Shown in pieces: positions 60,052 to 64,000 of a stretch of 64,000 bases of DNA (position 1 is its first letter; every line of letters starts with the position of its first letter). The notes below the pieces were generated by a model that saw only the letters and a list, made by a program, of their open reading frames with translations, had not been told where the DNA came from and made no database searches. The position numbers were made by a program, and so were the translations under genes. Where the stretch lies: positions 1 through 64,000 of the forward strand of contig CAVAPB010000005.1 in assembly GCA_963590415.1 (NCBI GenBank), written 5' to 3'. The stretch is from Fimenecus sp963590415. Lineage in GTDB: Bacteria > Bacillota > Clostridia > Oscillospirales > Acutalibacteraceae.

Positions 60052-60477
60052 TCAGTCTTCGACAGTGATGCCCATTGAACGAGCCGTACCTGCGATCATG
60101 CTCATTGCAGTTTCAACAGTAGCTGCGTTGAGGTCGGGCATTTTCTGCTCTGCGATCTTCTGAAGCTGTTCTTTCGTGATGGTTGCAACCTTTGTCTTAT
60201 TCGGTACGCCTGAACCGCTCTCGATGCCGCAAGCCTTTTTAAGAAGGACTGCTGCAGGAGGAGTCTTTGTTATGAATGTGAACGAATGGTCTGCATATAC
60301 AGTGATAACAACGGGGATGATAAGTCCTGCGTCGTTCTTTGTGCGTTCGTTGAATTCCTTTGTGAACGCCATGATGTTAACGCCGTGCTGACCGAGTGCC
60401 GGTCCTACGGGCGGTGCCGGTGTTGCCTTGCCGGCAGGGATCTGAAGCTTAATAAAGCCTATTACTTTCTGAGCCAT
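60052..60477 (-). CDS. rplK: 50S ribosomal protein L11
   Basis: 141 residues. KLQIPAGKATPAPPVGPALG and the C-terminal domain MIAGTARSMGI are classic. ATG 60477 (MAQKVIG) is set by GGAGGTG upstream; the frame reads 20 codons further but that is leader sequence. Part of the GTPase centre of the ribosome. Confidence 0.97.
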   Translation of the reverse strand: MAQKVIGFIKLQIPAGKATPAPPVGPALGQHGVNIMAFTKEFNERTKNDAGLIIPVVITVYADHSFTFITKTPPAAVLLKKACGIESGSGVPNKTKVATITKEQLQKIAEQKMPDLNAATVETAMSMIAGTARSMGITVED

Positions 60478-60583
60478 TTTAGCACCTCCAAAAATCGTGG
60501 TAGTGGCGGAATAAGTGGCTTCGCTTATCCCTCCCACAGCGCATATGCGCTATAAAAAGCGAACAAGTCGCTTAATACCGTTT

Positions 60584-61141
60584 TTACTGTTGTTTTTCAA
60601 CCTGGTCGAGTTCAAGTTCAACCGGCGTTTCTCTGCCGAGCATGGAAATGATAACTCTGACCATATTGTTTTCCGTGTTTACTTCGTCAACTACACCGAT
60701 AATGCCGTCAAAGGCACCGTCGATAATGGTAACCATATCGCCCTTTGCATAGTTTACTTCTATAACACGCTTTTCAACGCCGAGAGCGGCAATTTCACTG
60801 TCCGAAAGCGGAACAGGCTTACCCTCGGGACCGACAAATCCCGTAACACCTCTCGTGTTGCGAATGACATACCAAGTGTCATCTGTCATTTCAAGCTCGC
60901 CCGTGTCCTCGTTTTCAAAGACGGCAAGCTTAACAATAACATAGCTGGGGAAAATTTTTCTTTCAATTTCTTTCTTGGTTCCGTCGTCCTTAATCTCGGT
61001 AACGAGCTCGGTCGGCACCTGAACGTCAAGAATATAGTCGTGCATTTTGCGGTTCTCGACTACCGTCTCGATGTTTGCTGCAACCTTATTCTCATAGCCT
61101 GAATAGGTATGAACAACGTACCACTTGGAGATTTCTGCCAT
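60584..61141 (-). CDS. nusG: Transcription termination/antitermination factor NusG
   Basis: 185 residues. KWYVVHTYSGYENKVAANIE starts the NGN domain; the C-terminal KOW motif is KGDMVTIIDGAFDGIIGVV. NusG bridges RNA polymerase and the ribosome or Rho. Follows secE by 12 bases. Confidence 0.97.
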   Translation of the reverse strand: MAEISKWYVVHTYSGYENKVAANIETVVENRKMHDYILDVQVPTELVTEIKDDGTKKEIERKIFPSYVIVKLAVFENEDTGELEMTDDTWYVIRNTRGVTGFVGPEGKPVPLSDSEIAALGVEKRVIEVNYAKGDMVTIIDGAFDGIIGVVDEVNTENNMVRVIISMLGRETPVELELDQVEKQQ

Positions 61142-61153
61142 TAGACATCCCCC

Positions 61154-61522
61154 TTATAAACCTAAGAATCCGGAAATAATCGAACCTGCAACGGCTGTTG
61201 TCGTTTCCGTGTCAGCCGACGCATTTTCAGCGGCTTTCACAAGAAGCTTAATAAGCTCCGAAAGACCTGTGTCGATACCCCAGATAACCAAGCCGAGAAC
61301 AAATACACAGAGTAAAACCACGCCTGTGCTCTTCCAAACGGTTTTGGCGTCCGGCCATACGACCTTTTTGCACTCGCCTCTCAAATCCTTGAAGAACTTT
61401 TTAATGCTCTTGCCGATGTTGGCAAAAACATTCTTTTTCTTCTTGGAATTATCGGACTTGTCTTCTTTCTTGGACTTTTTTGCGGGAGCTGCGGCAGAAT
61501 CTTTTTTAATTTCGTCAGCCAT
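61154..61522 (-). CDS. secE: Preprotein translocase subunit SecE
   Basis: 122 residues. A long charged N-terminal region (Lys-rich, about 1-45), then FKDLRGECKKVVWPDAKTVW, the SecE amphipathic helix, and one membrane helix (VLLCVFVLGLVIWGID). Longer at the N-terminus than the roughly 60-residue Bacillus form. Stabilises SecY. Confidence 0.95.
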   Translation of the reverse strand: MADEIKKDSAAAPAKKSKKEDKSDNSKKKKNVFANIGKSIKKFFKDLRGECKKVVWPDAKTVWKSTGVVLLCVFVLGLVIWGIDTGLSELIKLLVKAAENASADTETTTAVAGSIISGFLGL

Positions 61523-61537
61523 AGTTTTTACCTCCGC

Positions 61538-61687
61538 TTACTTCGTTTCTCTGTGGAGAGTGTGCTTCTTGCAGAATCTGCAGTACTTGTTCATCTCCAA
61601 CCTGTCCGGTGTGTTCTTTTTGTTTTTCATTGTGTTGTAGTTGCGCTGTTTGCACTCTGTGCAAGCCAATGTAACCTTTACTCTCAT
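61538..61687 (-). CDS. rpmG: 50S ribosomal protein L33
   Basis: 49 residues, MRVKVTLACTECKQRNY start and KYCRFCKKHTLHRETK end. The C-x-x-C pairs make this the zinc-binding form. GGAGGTG precedes the ATG by 7 bases. First gene of rpmG-secE-nusG-rplK-rplA. Confidence 0.95.
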   Translation of the reverse strand: MRVKVTLACTECKQRNYNTMKNKKNTPDRLEMNKYCRFCKKHTLHRETK

Positions 61688-61780
61688 TTTTCGGCACCTC
61701 CGTTATTAGCGTTATACGCCTGTTTAGCCTACCTCAAAAAAGCGGGCACAAAAAAATAACCCTCTTTCAGAGGTACAAGT

Positions 61781-61809
61781 ACTATACCATAAACGACAGA
61801 GTAAGTCAA
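61781..61809 (-). promoter_or_regulatory. Sigma-A promoter of rpmG-secE-nusG
   Basis: Minus strand TTGACT (61804-61809), 17 bases, TATAGT (61781-61786). Confidence 0.75.
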
Positions 61810-61927
61810 GAAAAAATTTTTCAAAAAGTGTTACGCCGTATGTTACGAGCCGTTTTACGGTTTACGGGTGGCGTCCGACGGTATTACGAAAAAGAAATCC
61901 GTTTGTCAAATCATATATCAAACAGGT

Positions 61928-61956
61928 TAGACATTTTCAAAATGTTATGATATTAT
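61928..61956 (+). promoter_or_regulatory. Sigma-A promoter of the LRR/SLH gene
   Basis: TAGACA, 17 bases, TATTAT (61951-61956). Confidence 0.6.
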
Positions 61957-62009
61957 TGCTTTAGCCCGTATGAAATCGGGTTATCATTAACATATTGAGG
62001 AGGATTTTT

Positions 62010-63209
62010 ATGAAATTTGGCACAAAAACACTGTCGGTACTGCTGAGCGTACTGACGGTTGCGGCAAATCTTTTGTGCTTCGGCATAAACTCGTTTGCCG
62101 AGAGTTCCGGGGATTTCACATATTCCGTGTGCCCGGACGGTAATGTTAAAATCACGAAATATACGGGAACGGAAGAGCATTTGGAAATTCCGTCTGTAAT
62201 AGACGAAAAATGCGTAACGGAAATAGGCAAAAAGGCATTCTATGACTGTGATACGCTGGAATCCGTAATTATACCGCAGAGCATAAAGCAAATTGACGCC
62301 TACGCATTTGCCGACTGCGACAAATTAAGCTCCGTAACCATCTGCGAAGGTCTTGAAGCAATCGGTGACGCGGCATTTGCCGTCCTGCCTCAGCTTTCTT
62401 ATATTTCTCTTCCCGATACGCTTCATTCAATCGCCGCTGTGGCGTTTTTCGAATGTCCGTCGCTCACAAGCGTTGAAATTCCTGCGGAAACCGAGGAAAT
62501 CGGCAATCGTGCCTTCGGCTACGGCTGCGAGGATGATGAAGGGCACATTATGAAATATTCCACGCTCGAAATTGCAAGCGCATACGGCTCTGCAGCTCAG
62601 GACTACGCCGCAGAGCACGGCTTTGCCTTCCGCTGCAATTGGTTCCCCGATGTATCATACGGCGAATGGTACTTTGCTGCCATAAAGCACAATTTCAAAA
62701 ACGGCTACTTCCGAGGATACGGATCAGGCTTTTTCGGAATTGCCGATAACATACAACGGCAAGACTTTGTCGTTGTATTGTCGAAGATAGCAAAAGCCGA
62801 CCTTACACCGTATTCGGGTCAGAACGGCGGTATGAGCGATGTGCCGGTCGGCGAATACTATTCCGCCGCCGTAGCATGGGCGGTTAACAAAGGAATTGTC
62901 AGCGGTTATCAGTACGGAGGCTTCGGCGTGGGCGACCCCATTACGCGCGAACAGGTCTGTACTATACTTTACAATTACATTAAAAATTATGTCGGTGCCG
63001 ACACTTCGACTTCAAAGTCAACGGACGAACCGCTTGCCTGCTACACTGACAGGGCTTTCGTCAGCTACTGGGCAACGGACGCTGTCACATGGGCTGTCGG
63101 TAACGGCATTGTCGGCAACAATTCGTCAACTCTCAACCCCGCAGGCAATGTCAACCGTGCGACAATGGCGCAGATAATCTGTAATATGTCTGCAGGCGGA
63201 CTTATCTGA
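62010..63209 (+). CDS. BspA-type leucine-rich repeat protein with three SLH domains
   Basis: 399 residues. Signal peptide 1-30 (ending NSFA), BspA-like LRRs about 45-195 (ITEIGKKAFYDCDTLESVIIP pattern: IGKKAFYDC, IDAYAFADC, IGDAAFAV), then three SLH domains about 205-260, 270-325 and 345-398 (SDVPVGEYYSAAVAWAVNKG; VSYWATDAVTWAVGNGI). SLH domains bind secondary wall polymers, so it is a wall-attached surface protein. GAGGAGG is 8 bases before ATG 62010; an earlier in-frame start overlaps the site. Confidence 0.9.
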   Translation: MKFGTKTLSVLLSVLTVAANLLCFGINSFAESSGDFTYSVCPDGNVKITKYTGTEEHLEIPSVIDEKCVTEIGKKAFYDCDTLESVIIPQSIKQIDAYAFADCDKLSSVTICEGLEAIGDAAFAVLPQLSYISLPDTLHSIAAVAFFECPSLTSVEIPAETEEIGNRAFGYGCEDDEGHIMKYSTLEIASAYGSAAQDYAAEHGFAFRCNWFPDVSYGEWYFAAIKHNFKNGYFRGYGSGFFGIADNIQRQDFVVVLSKIAKADLTPYSGQNGGMSDVPVGEYYSAAVAWAVNKGIVSGYQYGGFGVGDPITREQVCTILYNYIKNYVGADTSTSKSTDEPLACYTDRAFVSYWATDAVTWAVGNGIVGNNSSTLNPAGNVNRATMAQIICNMSAGGLI

Positions 63210-63229
63210 CAAAAAGCAAAACATTATAA

Positions 63230-63262
63230 AGCTGCCCGAAGAGAAGCAAGACTCTTCGGGCA
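63230..63262 (+). terminator. Terminator after the LRR/SLH gene
   Basis: TGCCCGAAGAG / CTCTTCGGGCA hairpin followed by a T-rich tract; also faces metA on the opposite strand. Confidence 0.85.
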
Positions 63263-63274
63263 ATAATTTTCGCT

Positions 63275-64000
63275 TTATTCAAACAGCGTGTTGAGGTCGT
63301 ATGGAGTTTTCTGATAAACAAAATAGTTGAGCCAATTCTGGAACAAAAGGCTGCCCACGCCGCGCCATGTGATGGGCGGAGTTTTTTTGGGGTCGTTATC
63401 GGGGAAATAGTTATAGGGCATTTTAATTTCCAGACCCTTGTTCAAATCCCTGAAATACTCCTTCGCAAGGGTGTCGCTGTCATACTCCGAATGACCCGTG
63501 CAGAAGAAATTTCTGCAAGCCATATCGGAAATCAGATGCACGCCCGCCTCGTCGGAATAGGACAAAATCTGCAAATCCCTGACCTCGGCAATGTCCTCCC
63601 TGCGCGTCTCGGTGTGCCTTGAATGCGGCACATAGTAAATATCTGAAAAGCCTCGCAACAACGGGTGATACAGGTCAAGCGGTCTGTGCTTGAACACGCC
63701 GAAGAGCTTTTCGTCAAGCATATGCTTCGGGATGCCGTACTTATAATACAAAGCGGCCTGTGCGCCCCAGCATATATTATAAGTTGAATATACATTGGTT
63801 TTTGCCCAGTCGAAAATCTCGCAGAGCTCGTCCCAATAGTCAACCTCTTCAAACGGCATCATTTCAACGGGTGCGCCCGTGACTATCATACCGTCGAATT
63901 TTCTGTTCTTAACATCGTCAAAGGTCTTGTAAAACTTGAGCATATGCTCCTGCGAAACATTTTTCGCAATATGCGATTTAACCTGCAAAAGCTCAATATC
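63275..64000 (-). CDS. metA: Homoserine O-acyltransferase MetA (partial, 5' end beyond window)
   Basis: 242 C-terminal residues; the frame stays open to the window edge. Catalytic Cys in NICWGAQAALYYKYG, then SRHTETRREDI and FFCTGHSEYD with the His/Glu pair of the family. It acylates homoserine for methionine synthesis, with acetyl- or succinyl-CoA; many clostridial MetA proteins use acetyl-CoA. A riboswitch upstream, if any, lies outside the window. Confidence 0.95.
   Translation of the reverse strand, partial: DIELLQVKSHIAKNVSQEHMLKFYKTFDDVKNRKFDGMIVTGAPVEMMPFEEVDYWDELCEIFDWAKTNVYSTYNICWGAQAALYYKYGIPKHMLDEKLFGVFKHRPLDLYHPLLRGFSDIYYVPHSRHTETRREDIAEVRDLQILSYSDEAGVHLISDMACRNFFCTGHSEYDSDTLAKEYFRDLNKGLEIKMPYNYFPDNDPKKTPPITWRGVGSLLFQNWLNYFVYQKTPYDLNTLFE

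Larger units (their letters stand above)
61688..62009. other. Divergent intergenic region
   Basis: 322 bases holding the promoters at 61781-61809 (minus) and 61928-61956 (plus). A small hairpin CCTCT-GAA-AGAGG with a T-run in the rpmG leader (about 61757-61773) could attenuate, but its five-pair stem is weak. No gene seen. Confidence 0.5.

Overview
The window reads as ordinary chromosome from an anaerobic, spore-forming gut Clostridium-class bacterium, most likely the Oscillospirales/Ruminococcaceae group. This is an inference from content: a spoIIAA-spoIIAB-sigF operon, spoVAC and a BofA protein (sporulation); a Na+-pumping oxaloacetate decarboxylase and a complete inositol-to-aldolase pathway (fermentation); cohesin and dockerin modules (typical of ruminococci); and several families of short palindromic intergenic repeats. 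Start codons, Shine-Dalgarno sites and sigma-A promoters are mostly textbook; several promoters are TTGACA-17-TATAAT or one or two bases away.

Layout. 1-6.4 kb: an old-yellow-enzyme flavoprotein followed by both subunits of aconitase X, then a convergent LysR regulator that diverges from a MATE exporter across a clear operator dyad. 6.4-10.4 kb (minus): queH, a membrane protein and a large DUF5696 lipoprotein whose promoter carries a perfect 16-bp palindrome. 10.4-16.9 kb (minus): sigF, spoIIAB, spoIIAA, and upstream of them the operon zapA-U32 peptidase-dut-dockerin protein-PASTA pseudokinase. 17-23.3 kb: rlmA, alr, an XRE regulator and the oad operon. 23.4-33 kb (minus): iolJ-iolC-[DUF559-sanA]-iolB-iolD-iolE-Fe-alcohol dehydrogenase-[transposase remnant]-iolG. 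33.4-41.5 kb: spoVAC, an orphan ABC ATPase, ireB with a small unknown partner, hflX, a heterodimeric ABC exporter and a cation/proton antiporter. 41.5-47.5 kb: tRNA-Val with a duplicated 3' end, bofA, pyrR-uraA behind an attenuator, plsY, an epimerase, a DUF1292 protein and a 6S-like RNA. 47.5-48.7 kb: a repeat-packed gene-free stretch. 48.7-50.4 kb: two membrane-anchored single-cohesin proteins. 50.4-58 kb: rqcH, a Nif3-like protein, trmK, DUF1858, a GT2 glycosyltransferase, a GH36-like protein and a C_GCAxxG_C_C protein. 58-61.8 kb: rpmG-secE-nusG-rplK-rplA and rplJ-rplL with an L10 leader. 62-64 kb: an LRR/SLH surface protein and the 3' part of metA.

How the parts fit. The most unusual theme is a small cohesin-dockerin surface system. 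Two short proteins each expose one cohesin on a stalk anchored in the membrane (48.7-50.3 kb). About 35 kb away an exported protein that is almost only a dockerin is co-transcribed with a zinc-ribbon PASTA protein whose kinase fold has lost the catalytic Asp, the DFG Asp and the usual lysine. No dockerin-bearing glycosidase is present here, so the pairing looks structural or sensory rather than cellulolytic. The second theme is an inositol pathway without iolA: an iron-dependent alcohol dehydrogenase sits in its place, suggesting that malonate semialdehyde is reduced to 3-hydroxypropionate.
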